Origin: Hydractinia symbiolongicarpus
Lineage: Eukaryota; Cnidaria; Hydrozoa; Anthoathecata; Hydractiniidae
DNA: 64,000 bases
Assembly: GCF_029227915.1 (NCBI RefSeq)
Contig: NC_079886.1
Coordinates: 682,001-746,000, forward strand
Direction of reading: 5' to 3'
Part shown: positions 50,101-62,976 of the stretch, piece by piece
How positions within the stretch are numbered: position 1 is the stretch's first letter
Layout: the number at the start of each line of letters is the position of its first letter
Position numbers and translations under genes: made by a program
The notes under the pieces: generated by a model
The model's database searches: none
What the model was told of the DNA's origin: nothing
What the model saw: the letters and a program-made list of their open reading frames with translations, nothing else

Positions 50101-53100
50101 CCGCGATTTCCCGTAAATCCCGTACTCGGCCCGTATAGTCAAAAGTGTACAAAGAAAGTACCCAGGGAGTAAACTCATTTCCCGAACGATTTTTTAAATT
50201 ATTTTTTCACCACTAAAACGCAAGAGACTTGTAGTTTTCAAAAATGTTTTCATTTTTGATGAGACGCTAAATAAAAGAAGTTTAATCGCCGGCAAACGAA
50301 AACCCGCGATTTCCAGTAAATCCCGTACTCGGCCCGTATAGTCGAATGTATATAAAGAAAGTAGCCAGGGAGTAAACTCATTTCCCGAACGATTTTTTAA
50401 ATTATTTTTTCACTACTAAAACGCATGAGACTTGTAGTTTTCAAAAATGTTTTCATTTTTGATAAGACGCTGAATAAAAGAAGTTTAATCGCCGGCAAAC
50501 GAAAACCCGCGATTTCCCGTAAATCCGGTACTCGGCCCGTATAGTCAAAAGTACACAAAAAAAGTACCCAGGGAGTAAACTGATTTCCCGAATGATTTTT
50601 TAAATTATTTTTTCACCACTAAAACGCATGAGACATGTAGTTTTCAAAAATGTTTTCATTTTTGTTAAGACGCTGAATAAAAGAAGTTTAATCGCCGGCA
50701 AACGAAAACCTGCGATTTCCCGTAAATCCGGTACTCGACCCGTATAGTCAAAAGTATACAAAGAAAGTACTCAAGGAGTAAACTCATTTCCCGAACGATT
50801 TTTTAAATTATTTTTTCACCACTAAAACGCATAAGACTTGTGGTTTTTAAAAATGTTTTCATTTTTGAAGAGACGCTAAATAAAAGAAGTTTAATCGCCG
50901 GCAAACGAAAACCCGCGATTTCCCGTAAATCCCTTACTCGGCCCGTATAGTCGAATGTATATAAAGAAAGTAGCCAGGGAGTAAACTCATTTCCCGAACG
51001 ATTTTTTAAATTATTTTTTCACCACCAAAACGCATGAGACTTGTAGTTTTCAAAAATGTTTTCATTTTTGATAAGACGCTAAGTAAAAGAAGTTTATTCA
51101 CCGGCAAACGAAAACCCGCGATTTCCCGTAAATCCGGTACTCGGCCCGTATAGTCGAATGTATAAAAAGAAAGTAGCCAGGGAGTAAACTCATTTCCCGA
51201 ACGATTTTTTAAATTATTTTTTCACCACTAAAACGCATGAGACTTGTAGTTTTCAAAAATGTTTTCATTTTTGATAAGACGCTGAATAAAAGAAGTTTAA
51301 TCGCCGGCAAACGAAAACCCGCGATTTCCCGTAAATCCGGTACTCGGCCCGTATAGTCAAAAGTATACAAAGAAAGTACCCAGGGTGTAAACTCATTTCC
51401 CGAACGATTTTTTAAATTATTTTTTCACCACTAAAACGCATGAGAATTGTAGTTTTCAAAAATGTTTTCATTTTAGATGAGACGCTGAATAAAAGAAGTT
51501 TAATCGCCGGCAAACGAAAACCCGCGATTTCCTGTATATCCCGGACTTATCCTGTATAGTCGAATGTATAAAAGAAAGTACCCAAGGAGTAAACTCATTT
51601 CCCGAACGATTTTGTAAATTATTTTTTAATCACTAAAACGGATGAGGCTTGTAGTTTTTAAAAATATTTTCATTTTTGATGAGACGCTGAATAAAAGAAG
51701 TTTAATCGCCGGCAAACGAAAACCCGCGATTTCCCGCAAATCCCGTACTCGGCCCGTATAATCAAAAGTATACGAAGAAAGTACTCAAGGAGTAAACTCA
51801 TTTCCCGAACGATTTTTTAAATTATTTTTTCCCCACTAAAACGCATGAGACTTGTAGTTTTCAAAAATGTTTTCATTTTTGATGAGACGCTAAATAAAAG
51901 AAGTTTAATGGCCGGCAAACGAAAACCCGCGATTTCCCGTAAATCCCGTACTCGGCCCGTATAGTCAAAAGTGTACAAAGAAAGTACCCAGGGAGTAAAC
52001 TCATTTCCCGAACGATTTTTTGAATTATTTTTTCACCACTAAAACGCAAGAGACTTGTAGTTTTCAAAAATGTTTTCATTTTTGATGAGACGCTAAATAA
52101 AAGAAGTTTAATCGCCGGCAAACGAAAACCCGCGATTTCCAGTAAATCCCGTACTCGGCCCGTATAGTCGAATGTATATAAAGAAAGTAGCCAGGGAGTA
52201 AACTCATTTCCCGAACGATTTTTTAAATTATTTTTTCACTACTAAAACGCATGAGACTTGTAGTTTTCAAAAATGTTTTCATTTTTGATAAGACGCTGAA
52301 TAAAAGAAGTTAAATCGCCGGCAAACGAAAACCCGCGATTTCCCGTAAATCCGGTACTCGGCCCGTATAGTCAAAAGTACACAAAAAAAGTACCCAGGGA
52401 GTAAACTGATTTCCCGAATGATTTTTTAAATTATTTTTTCACCACTAAAACGCATGAGACTTGTAGTTTTCAAAAATGTTTTCATTTTTGTTAAGACGCT
52501 GAATAAAAGAAGTTTAATCGCCGGCAAACGAAAACCTGCGATTTCCCGTAAATCCGGTACTCGGCCCGTATAGTCAAAAGTATACAAAGAAAGTACTCAA
52601 GGAGTAAACTCATTTCCCGAACGATTTTTTAAATTATTTTTTCACCACTAAAACGCATAAGACTTGTGGTTTTTAAAAATGTTTTCATTTTTGAAGAGAC
52701 GCTAAATAAAAGAAGTTTAATCGCCGGCAAACGAAAACCCGCGATTTCCCGTAAATCCCTTACTCGGCCCGTATAGTCGAATGTATATAAAGAAAGTAGC
52801 CAGGGAGTAAACTCATTTCCCGAACGATTTTTTAAATTATTTTTTCACCACCAAAACGCATGAGACTTGTAGTTTTCAAAAATGTTTTCATTTTTGAAGA
52901 GACGCTAAATAAAAGAAGTTTAATCGCCGGCAAACGAAAACCCGCGATTTCCCGTAAATCCCTTACTCGGCCCGTATAGTCGAATGTATATAAAGAAAGT
53001 AGCCAGGGAGTAAACTCATTTCCCGAACGATTTTTTAAATTATTTTTTCACCACCAAAACGCATGAGACTTGTAGTTTTCAAAAATGTTTTCATTTTTGA

Positions 53101-55671
53101 TAAGACGCTAAATAAAAGAAGTTTATTCGCCGGCAAACGAAAACCCGCGATTTCCCGTAAATCCGGTACTCGGCCCGTATAGTCGAATGTATAAAAAGAA
53201 AGTAGCCAGGGAGTAAACTCATTTCCCGAACGATTTTTTAAATTATTTTTTCACCACTAAAACGCATGAGACTTGTAGTTTTCAAAAATGTTTTCATTTT
53301 TGATGAGACGCAAAATAAAAGAAGTTTAATCGCCGGCAAACGAAATTCCGCGATTTCCCGTAAATCCGGTACTCGGCCCGTATAGTCGAATGTAGATAAA
53401 AAAAGTACCCAGGGAGTAAACTCATTTCCCGAACGATTTTTTACATTATTTTTTCACCACTAAAACGCATGAGACTTGTAGTTTTCAAAAATGTTTTCAT
53501 TTTTGATAAGACGATGAATAAAAGAAGTTTAATCGCCGGCAAACGAAAACCCGCGATTTCCCGTAAATCTGGTACTCGGCCCGTATAGTCAAAAGTATAC
53601 AAAGAAAGTACCCAGGGTGTAAACTCATTTCCCGAACGATTTTTTAAATTATTTTTTCACCACTAAAACGCATGAGACTTGTAGTTTTCAAAAATGTTTT
53701 CATTTTTGATGAGACGCTGAATAAAAGAAGTTTAATCGCCGGCAAACGAAAACCCGCGATTTCCTGTAAATCCCGGACTTATCCTGTATAGTCGAATGTA
53801 TAAAAGAAAGTACCCAAGGAGTAAACTCATTTCCCGAACTATTTTGTAAATTATTTTTTAATCACTAAAACGGATGAGGCTTGTAGTTTTTAAAAATATT
53901 TTCATTTTTGATGAGACGCTGAATAAAAGAAGTTTAATCGCCGGCAAACGAAAACCCACTATTTCCCGTAAATCCCGTACTCGGCCCGTATAGTCAAAAG
54001 TATACAAAGAAAGTACCCAGGGTGTAAACTCATTTCCCGAACGATTTTTTAAATTATTTTTTCACCACTAAAACGCATGAGACTTGTAGTTTTCAAAAAT
54101 GTTTTCATTTTTGATGAGACGCTGAATAAAAGAAGTTTAATCGCCGGCAAACGAAAACCCGCGATTTCCTGTAAATCCCGGACTTATCCTGTATAGTCGA
54201 ATGTATAAAAGAAAGTACCCAAGGAGTAAACTCATTTCCCGAACTATTTTGTAAATTATTTTTTAATCACTAAAACGGATGAGGCTTGTAGTTTTTAAAA
54301 ATATTTTCATTTTTGATGAGACGCTGAATAAAAGAAGTTTAATCGCCGGCAAACGAAAACCCACTATTTCCCGTAAATCCCGTACTCGGCCCGTATAGTC
54401 AAAACTATACAAAGAAAGTACTCAAGGAGTAAACTCATTTCCCGAACGATTTTTTAAATTATTTTTTCACCACTAAAACGCATAAGACTTGTGGTTTTTA
54501 AAAATGTTTTCATTTTTGAAGAGACGCTAAATAAAAGAAGTTTAATCGCCGGCAAACGAAAACCTGCGATTTCCCGTAAATCCGGTACTCGGCCCGTATA
54601 GTCAAAAGTATACAAAGAAAGTACTCAAGGAGTAAACTCATTTCCCGAACGATTTTTTAAATTATTTTTTCACCACTAAAGCGCATAAGACTTATGGTTT
54701 TTAAAAATGTTTTCATTTTTGAAGAGACGCTAAATAAAAGAAGTTTAATCGCCGGCAAACGAAAACCCGCGATTTCCCGTAAATCCCTTACTCGGCCCGT
54801 ATAGTCGAATGTATATAAAGAAAGTAGCCAGGGAGTAAACTCATTTCCCGAACGATTTTTTAAATTATTTTTTCACCACCAAAACGCATGAGACTTGTAG
54901 TTTTCAAAAATGTTTTCATTTTTGATAAGACGCTAAATAAAAGAAGTTTATTCGCCGGCAAACGAAAACCCGCGATTTCCCGTAAATCCGGTACTCGGCC
55001 CGTATAGTCGAATGTATAAAAAGAAAGTAGCCAGGGAGTAAACTCATTTCCCGAACGATTTTTTAAATTATTTTTTCACCACTAAAACGCATGAGACTTG
55101 TAGTTTTCAAAAATGTTTTCATTTTTGATGAGACGCTAAATAAAAGAAGTTTAATCGCCGGCAAACGAAATTCCGCGATTTCCCGTAAATCCGGTACTCG
55201 GCCCGTATAGTCGAATGTAGATAAAAAAAGTACCCAGGGAGTAAACTCATTTCCCGAACGATTTTTTACATTATTTTTTCACCACTAAAAAGCATGAGAC
55301 TTGTAGTTTTCAAAAATGTTTTCATTTTTGATAAGACGCTGAATAAAAGAAGTTTAATCGCCGGCAAACGAAAACCCGCGATTTCCCGTAAATCCGGTAC
55401 TCGGCCCGTATAGTCAAAAGTCTACAAAGAAAGTACCCAGGGTGTAAACTCATTTCCCGAACGATTTTTTAAATTATTTTTTCACCACTAAAACGCATGA
55501 GACTTGTAGTTTTCAAAAATGTTTTCATTTTTGATGAGACGCTGAATAAAAGAAGTTTAATCGCCGGCAAACGAAAACCCGCGATTTCCTGTAAATCCCG
55601 GACTTATCCTGTATAGTCGAATGTATAAAAGAAAGTACCCAAGGAGTAAACTCATTTCCCGAACGATTTTG
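47151..55671 (+). repeat. Higher-order repeats of varying length marked by the TAATCACTAAAACGGATGAG unit
   Basis: The marker GATTTTGTAAATTATTTTTT, followed by AATCACTAAAACG, lies with its GTAAATT at 47151, 48571, 49788, 51614, 53846, 54251 and 55671. Spacings are 1420, 1217, 1826, 2232, 405 and 1420 bp, that is 7, 6, 9, 11, 2 and 7 monomers. The hexamer at about 48343-49559 is repeated nearly exactly at 49560-50760, and the two-monomer CACTATTTCCC segment is duplicated at about 53600-54409. The common core with different lengths suggests insertion and deletion of whole monomers. Confidence 0.85.
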
Positions 55672-56379
55672 TAAATTATTTTTTAATCACCAAAACGAAT
55701 GAGGCTTGTAGTTTTTAAAAATATTTTCATTTTTGATGAGACGCTGAATTAAAGAAGTTTAATCGCCGGCAAACGAAAACCCGCGATTTCCCGTAAATCC
55801 CGTACTCGGCCCGTATAGTCAAAAGTATACGAAGAAAGTACTCAAGGAGTAAACTCATTTCCCGAACGATTTTTTAAATTATTTTTTCCCCACTAAAACG
55901 CATGAGACTTGTAGTTTTCAAAAATGTTTTCATTTTTGATGAGACGCTAAATAAAAGAAGTTTAATGGCCGGCAAACGAAAACCCGCGATTTCCCGTAAA
56001 TCCCGTACTCGGCCCGTATAGTCAAAAGTGTACAAAGAAAGTACCCAGGGAGTAAACTCATTTCCCGAACGATTTTTTAAATTATTTTTTCACCACTAAA
56101 ACGCAAGAGACTTGTAGTTTTCAAAAATGTTTTCATTTTTGATGAGACGCTAAATAAAAGAATTTTAATCGCCGGCAAACGAAAACCCGCGATTTCCAGT
56201 AAATCCCGTACTCGGCCCGTATAGTCGAATGTATATAAAGAAAGTAGCCAGGGAGTAAACTCATTTCCCGAACGATTTTTTAAATTATTTTTTCACTACT
56301 AAAACGCATGAGACTTGTAGTTTTCAAAAATGTTTTCATTTTTGATAAGACGCTGAATAAAAGAAGTTTAATCGCCGGC

Positions 56380-59300
56380 AAACGAAAACCCGCGAGTTCC
56401 CGTAAATCCGGTACTCGGCCCGTATAGTCAAAAGTATACAAAGAAAGTACTCAAGGAGTAAACTCATTTCCCGAACGATTTTTTAAATTATTTTTTCACC
56501 ACTAAAACGCATGAGACTTGTAGTTTTTAAAAATGTTTTCATTTTTGATGAGACGCTAAATAAAAGAAGTTTAATCGCCGGCAAACGAAAACCCGCGATT
56601 TCCCGTAAATCCCGTACTCGGCCCGTATAGTCGAATGTATATAAAAAAAGTACCCAGGAAGTAAACTCATTTCCCGAACGATTTTTTACATTATTTTTTC
56701 CCCACTAAAACGCACGAGACTTGTAGTTTTCAAAAATGTTTTCATTTTTGATAAGACGCTGAATAAAAGAAGTTTAATCGCCGGCAAACGAAAACCCGCG
56801 AGTTCCCGTAAATCCGGTACTCGGCCCGTATAGTCAAAAGTATACAAAGAAAGTACTCAAGGAGTAAACTCATTTCCCGAACGATTTTTTAAATTATTTT
56901 TTCACTACTAAAACGCATGAGACTTGTAGTTTTCAAAAATGTTTTCATTTTTGATAAGACGCTGAATAAAAGAAGTTTAATCGCCGGCAAACGAAAACCC
57001 GCGAGTTCCCGTAAATCCGGTGCTCGGCCCGTATAGTCAAAAGTATACAAAGAAAGTACTCAAGGAGTAAACTCATTTCCCGAACGATTTTTTAAATTAT
57101 TTTTTCACCACTAAAACGCATGAGACTTGTAGTTTTCAAAAATGTTTTCATTTTTGATGAGACGCTAAGTAAAAGAAGTTTAATCGCCGGCAAACGAAAA
57201 CCCGCGATTTCCCGTAAATCCCGTACTCGGCCCGTATAGTCGAATGTATATAAAAAAAGTAGCCAGGGAGTAAACTCATTTCCCGAACGATTTTTTAAAT
57301 TACTTTTTCACTACTAAAACGCACGAGACTTGTAGTTTTCAAAAATGTTTTCATTTTTGATAAGACGCTGAAAAAAAGAAGTTTAATCGCCGGCAAACGA
57401 AAACCCGCGAGTTCCCGTAAATCCGGTACTCGGCCCGTATAGTCAAAAGTATACAAAGAAAGTACTCAAGGAGTAAACTCATTTCCCGAACGATTTTTTA
57501 AATTATTTTTTCACCACTAAAACGCATGAGACTTGTACTTTTCAAAAATGTTTTCATTTTTGATGAGACGCTAAATAAAAGAAGTTTAATCGCCGGCAAA
57601 CGAAAACCCGCGATTTCCCGTAAATCCCGTACTCGGCCCGTATAGTCGAATGTATATAAAAAAAGTACCCAGGCAGTAAACTCATTTCCCGAACGATTTT
57701 TTACCTTATTTTTTCACCACTAAAACGCACGAGACTTGTAGTTTTCAAAAATGTTTTCATTTTTGATAAGACGCTGAATAAAAGAAGTTTAATCGCCAGC
57801 AAACGAAAACCCGCGAGTTCCCGTAAATCCGGTACTCGGCCCGTATAGTCAAAAGTATACAAAGAAAGTACTCAAGGAGTAAACTCATTTCCCAAACGAT
57901 TTTTTAAATTATTTTTTCACCACTAAAACGCATGAGACTTGTAGTTTTCAAAAATGTTTTCATTTTTGATGAGACGCTAAATAAAAGAAGTTTAATCGCC
58001 GGCAAACGAAAACCCGCGATTTCCCGTAAATCCCGTACTCGGCCCGTATAGTCGAATGTATATAAAAAAAGTACCCAGGCAGTAAACTCATTTCCCGAAC
58101 GATTTTTTACATTATTTTTTCACCACTAAAACGCATGAGACTTGTAGTTTTCAAAAATGTTTTCATTTTTGATGAGACGCTAAGTAAAAGAAGTTTAATC
58201 GCCGGCAAACGAAAACCCGCGATTTCCCGTAAATCCCGTACTCGGCCCGTATAGTCGAATGTATATAAAAAAAGTAGCCAGGGAGTAAACTCATTTCCCG
58301 AACGATTTTTTAAATTATTTTTTCACTACTAAAACGCATGAGACTTGTAGTTTTCAAAAATGTTTTCATTTTTGATAAGACGCTGAATAAAAGAAGTTTA
58401 ATCGCCGGCAAACGAAAACCCGCGAGTTCCCGTAAATCCGGTACTCGGCCCGTATAGTCAAAAGTATACAAAGAAAGTACTCAAGGAGTAAACTCATTTC
58501 CCGAACGATTTTTTAAATTATTTTTTCACTACTAAAACGCATGAGACTTGTAGTTTTCAAAAATGTTTTCATTTTTGATAAGACGCTGAATAAAAGAAGT
58601 TTAATCGCCGGCAAACGAAAACCCGCGAGTTCCCGTAAATCCGGTGCTCGGCCCGTATAGTCAAAAGTATACAAAGAAAGTACTCAAGGAGTAAACTCAT
58701 TTCCCGAACGATTTTTTAAATTATTTTTTCACCACTAAAACGCATGAGACTTGTAGTTTTCAAAAATGTTTTCATTTTTGATGAGACGCTAAGTAAAAGA
58801 AGTTTAATCGCCGGCAAACGAAAACCCGCGATTTCCCGTAAATCCCGTACTCGGCCCGTATAGTCGAATGTATATAAAAAAAGTAGCCAGGGAGTAAACT
58901 CATTTCCCGAACGATTTTTTAAATTACTTTTTCACTACTAAAACGCACGAGACTTGTAGTTTTCAAAAATGTTTTCATTTTTGATAAGACGCTGAAAAAA
59001 AGAAGTTTAATCGCCGGCAAACGAAAACCCGCGAGTTCCCGTAAATCCGGTACTCGGCCCGTATAGTCAAAAGTATACAAAGAAAGTACTCAAGGAGTAA
59101 ACTCATTTCCCGAACGATTTTTTAAATTATTTTTTCACCACTAAAACGCATGAGACTTGTACTTTTCAAAAATGTTTTCATTTTTGATGAGACGCTAAAT
59201 AAAAGAAGTTTAATCGCCGGCAAACGAAAACCCGCGATTTCCCGTAAATCCCGTACTCGGCCCGTATAGTCGAATGTATATAAAAAAAGTAGCCAGGGAG

Positions 59301-60240
59301 TAAACTCATTTCCCGAACGATTTTTTAAATTACTTTTTCACTACTAAAACGCACGAGACTTGTAGTTTTCAAAAATGTTTTCATTTTTGATAAGACGCTG
59401 AAAAAAAGAAGTTTAATCGCCGGCAAACGAAAACCCGCGAGTTCCCGTAAATCCGGTACTCGGCCCGTATAGTCAAAAGTATACAAAGAAAGTACTCAAG
59501 GAGTAAACTCATTTCCCGAACGATTTTTTAAATTATTTTTTCACCACTAAAACGCATGAGACTTGTACTTTTCAAAAATGTTTTCATTTTTGATGAGACG
59601 CTAAATAAAAGAAGTTTAATCGCCGGCAAACGAAAACCCGCGATTTCCCGTAAATCCCGTACTCGGCCCGTATAGTCGAATGTATATAAAAAAAGTACCC
59701 AGGCAGTAAACTCATTTCCCGAACGATTTTTTACCTTATTTTTTCACCACTAAAACGCACGAGACTTGTAGTTTTCAAAAATGTTTTCATTTTTGATAAG
59801 ACGCTGAATAAAAGAAGTTTAATCGCCAGCAAACGAAAACCCGCGAGTTCCCGTAAATCCGGTACTCGGCCCGTATAGTCAAAAGTATACAAAGAAAGTA
59901 CTCAAGGAGTAAACTCATTTCCCGAACGATTTTTTAAATTATTTTTTCACCACTAAAACGCATGAGACTTGTAGTTTTCAAAAATGTTTTCATTTTTGAT
60001 GAGACGCTAAATAAAAGAAGTTTAATCGCCGGCAAACGAAAACCCGCGATTTCCCGTAAATCCCGTACTCGGCCCGTATAGTCGAATGTATATAAAAAAA
60101 GTACCCAGGCAGTAAACTCATTTCCCGAACGATTTTTTACATTATTTTTTCACCACTAAAACGCATGAGACTTGTAGTTTTCAAAAATGTTTTCATTTTT
60201 GATAAGACGCTGAATAAAAGAAGTTTAATCGCCGGCAAAC
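56380..60240 (+). repeat. Alternating A/B dimer zone (~406-bp period)
   Basis: Two monomer kinds largely alternate. Kind A reads CCCGCGAGTTCCCGTAAATC, then CCGGTACTCGG, TCAAAAGTATACAAAG and TACTCAAGG. Kind B reads CCCGCGATTTCCCG, CCCGTACTCGG, TCGAATGTATATAAAAAAAG and either GTACCCAGG or GTAGCCAGG. A larger eight-monomer copy is superimposed: the GGTGCTCGGCCC variant lies near 57021 and 58645, 1624 bp apart, and GCACGAGACTTG units at 58945 and 59351 are one dimer apart. Occasional A-A or B-B neighbours break strict alternation. Confidence 0.82.
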
Positions 60241-61151
60241 GAAAACCCGCGATTTCCCGCAAAAGTGTACAAAGAAAGTACCCAGGGAGTAAACTCATTT
60301 CCCGAACGATTTTTTAAATTATTTTTTCACCACTAAAACGCAAGAGACTTGTAGTTTTCAAAAATGTTTTCATTTTTGATAAGACGCTAAAGAAAAGAAG
60401 TTTAATCGCCGGCAAACGAAAACCCGCGATTTCCCGTAAATCCCGTATCCGGCCCGTATAGTCGAATGTATATAAAGAAAGTAGCCAGGGAGTAAACTCA
60501 TTTCCCGAACGATTTTTTAAATTATTTTTTCACCACTAAAACGCATGAGACTTGTAGTTTTCAAAAATGTTTTCATTTTTGATAAGACGCTGAATAAAAG
60601 AAGTTTAATCGCCGGCAAACGAAAACCCGCGAGTTCCCGTAAATCCGGTACTCGGCCCGTATAGTCAAAAGTATACAAAGAAAGTACTCAAGGAGTAAAC
60701 TCATTTCCCGAACGATTTTTTAAATTATTTTTTCACCACTAAAACGCATGAGACTTGTAGTTTTCAAAAATGTTTTCATTTTTGATGAGACGCTAAATAA
60801 AAGAAGTCTAATCGCCGGCAAACGAAAACCCGCGATTTCCCGTAAATCCCGTACTCGGCCCGTATAGTCGAATGTATATAAAAAAAGTACCCAGGGAGTA
60901 AACTCATTTCCCGAACGATTTTTTACATTATTTTTTCACCACTAAAACGCATGAGACTTGTAGTTTTCAAAAATGTTTTCATTTTTGATAAGACGCTGAA
61001 TAAAAGAAGTTTAATCGCCGGCAAACGAAAACCCGCGATTTCCCGTAAAACCGGTACTCGGCCCGTATAGTCAAAAGTATACAAAGAAAGTACCCAGGGT
61101 GTAAACTCATTTCCCGAACGATTTTTTAAATTATTTTTTCACCACTAAAAC

Positions 61152-62976
61152 GCATGAGACTTGTAGTTTTTAAAAATGTTTTCATTTTTGATGAGACGCT
61201 GAATAAAAGAAGTTTAATCGCCGGCAAACGAAAACCCGCGATTTCCTGTAAATCCCGGACTTATCCTGTATAGTCGAGTGTATAAAAGAAAGTACCCAAG
61301 AAGTAAACTCATTTCCAGAACGATTTTGTAAATTATTTTTTAATCACTAAAACGGATGAGTCTTGTAGTTTTCAAAAATATTTTCATTTTTGATGAGACG
61401 CTGAATAAAAGAAGTTTAATTGCCGGCAAACGAAAACCCGCGATTTCCCGTAAATCCCGTACTCGGCCCGTATAGTCAAAAGTATACAAAGAAAGTACTC
61501 AAGGAGTAAACTCATTTCCCGAACGATTTTTTAAATTATTTTTTTCACCACTAAAACGCATGAGACTTGTAGTTTCCAAAAATGTTTTCATTTTTGATGA
61601 GACGCTAAATAAAAGAAGTTTAATCGCCGGCAAACGAAAACCCGCGATTTCCCGTAAATCCGGTACTCAGCCCGTATAGTCAAAAGTATACAAAGAAAGT
61701 ACCCAGGGTGTAAACTCATTTCCCGAACGATTTTTTAAATTATTTTTTCACCACTAAAACGCATGAGCTTGTAGTTTTTAAAAATGTTTTCATTTTTGAT
61801 GAGACGCTGAATAAAAGAAGTTTAATCGCCGGCAAACGAAAACCCGCGATTTCCTGTAAATCCCGGACTTATCCTGTATAGTCGAGTGTATAAAAGAAAG
61901 TACCCAAGAAGTAAACTCATTTCCAGAACGATTTTGTAAATTATTTTTTAATCACTAAAACGGATGAGTCTTGTAGTTTTCAAAAATATTTTCATTTTTG
62001 ATGAGACGCTGAATAAAAGAAGTTTAATTGCCGGCAAACGAAAACCCGCGATTTCCCGTAAATCCCGTACTCGGCCCGTATAGTCAAAAGTATACAAAGA
62101 AAGTACTCAAGGAGTAAACTCATTTCCCGAACGATTTTTTAAATTATTTTTTTCACCACTAAAACGCATGAGACTTGTAGTTTCCAAAAATGTTTTCATT
62201 TTTGATGAGACGCTAAATAAAAGAAGTTTAATCGCCGGCAAACGAAAACCCGCGATTTCCCGTAAATCCGGTACTCAGCCCGTATAGTCAAAAGTATACA
62301 AAGAAAGTACCCAGGGTGTAAACTCATTTCCCGAACGATTTTTTAAATTATTTTTTCACCACTAAAACGCATGAGCTTGTAGTTTTTAAAAATGTTTTCA
62401 TTTTTGATGAGACGCTGAATAAAAGAAGTTTAATCGCCGGCAAACGAAAACCCGCGATTTCCTGTAAATCCCGGACTTATCCTGTATAGTCGAGTGTATA
62501 AAAGAAAGTACCCAAGAAGTAAACTCATTTCCAGAACGATTTTTTAAATTATTTTTTAATCACTAAAACGGATGAGTCGTGTAGTTTTCAAAAATATTTT
62601 TATTTTTGATGAGACGCTGAATAAAAGAAGTTTAATTGCCGGCAAACGAAAACCCGCGATTTCCCGTAAATCCCGTACTCGGCCCGTATAGTCAAAAGTA
62701 TACAAAGAAAGTACTCAAGGAGTAAACTCATTTCCCGAACGATTTTTTAAATTATTTTTTTCACCACTAAAACGCATGAGACTTGTAGTTTCCAAAAATG
62801 TTTTCATTTTTGATGAGACGCTAAATAAAAGAAGTTTAATCGCCGGCAAACGAAAACCCGCGATTTCCCGTAAATCCCGTACTCGGCCCGTATAGTCAAA
62901 AGTGTACAAAGAAAGTACCCAGGGAGTAAACTCATTTCCCGAACGATTTTTTAAATTATTTTTTCACCACTAAAAC
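61152..62976 (+). repeat. ~608-bp three-monomer higher-order repeat, about three copies
   Basis: Starts at 61152, 61761 and 62369 define a trimer of 608-609 bp. Each copy contains a GTCGAGTGTATAAAAG unit, a TAATCACTAAAACGGATGAG unit and a unit with one additional T before TCACCACTAAAACG and the variant TTGTAGTTTCCAAAAATG. The second and third copies share GCATGAGCTTG, two bases short of the usual GCATGAGACTTG, so they are the most recent pair. Confidence 0.85.
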
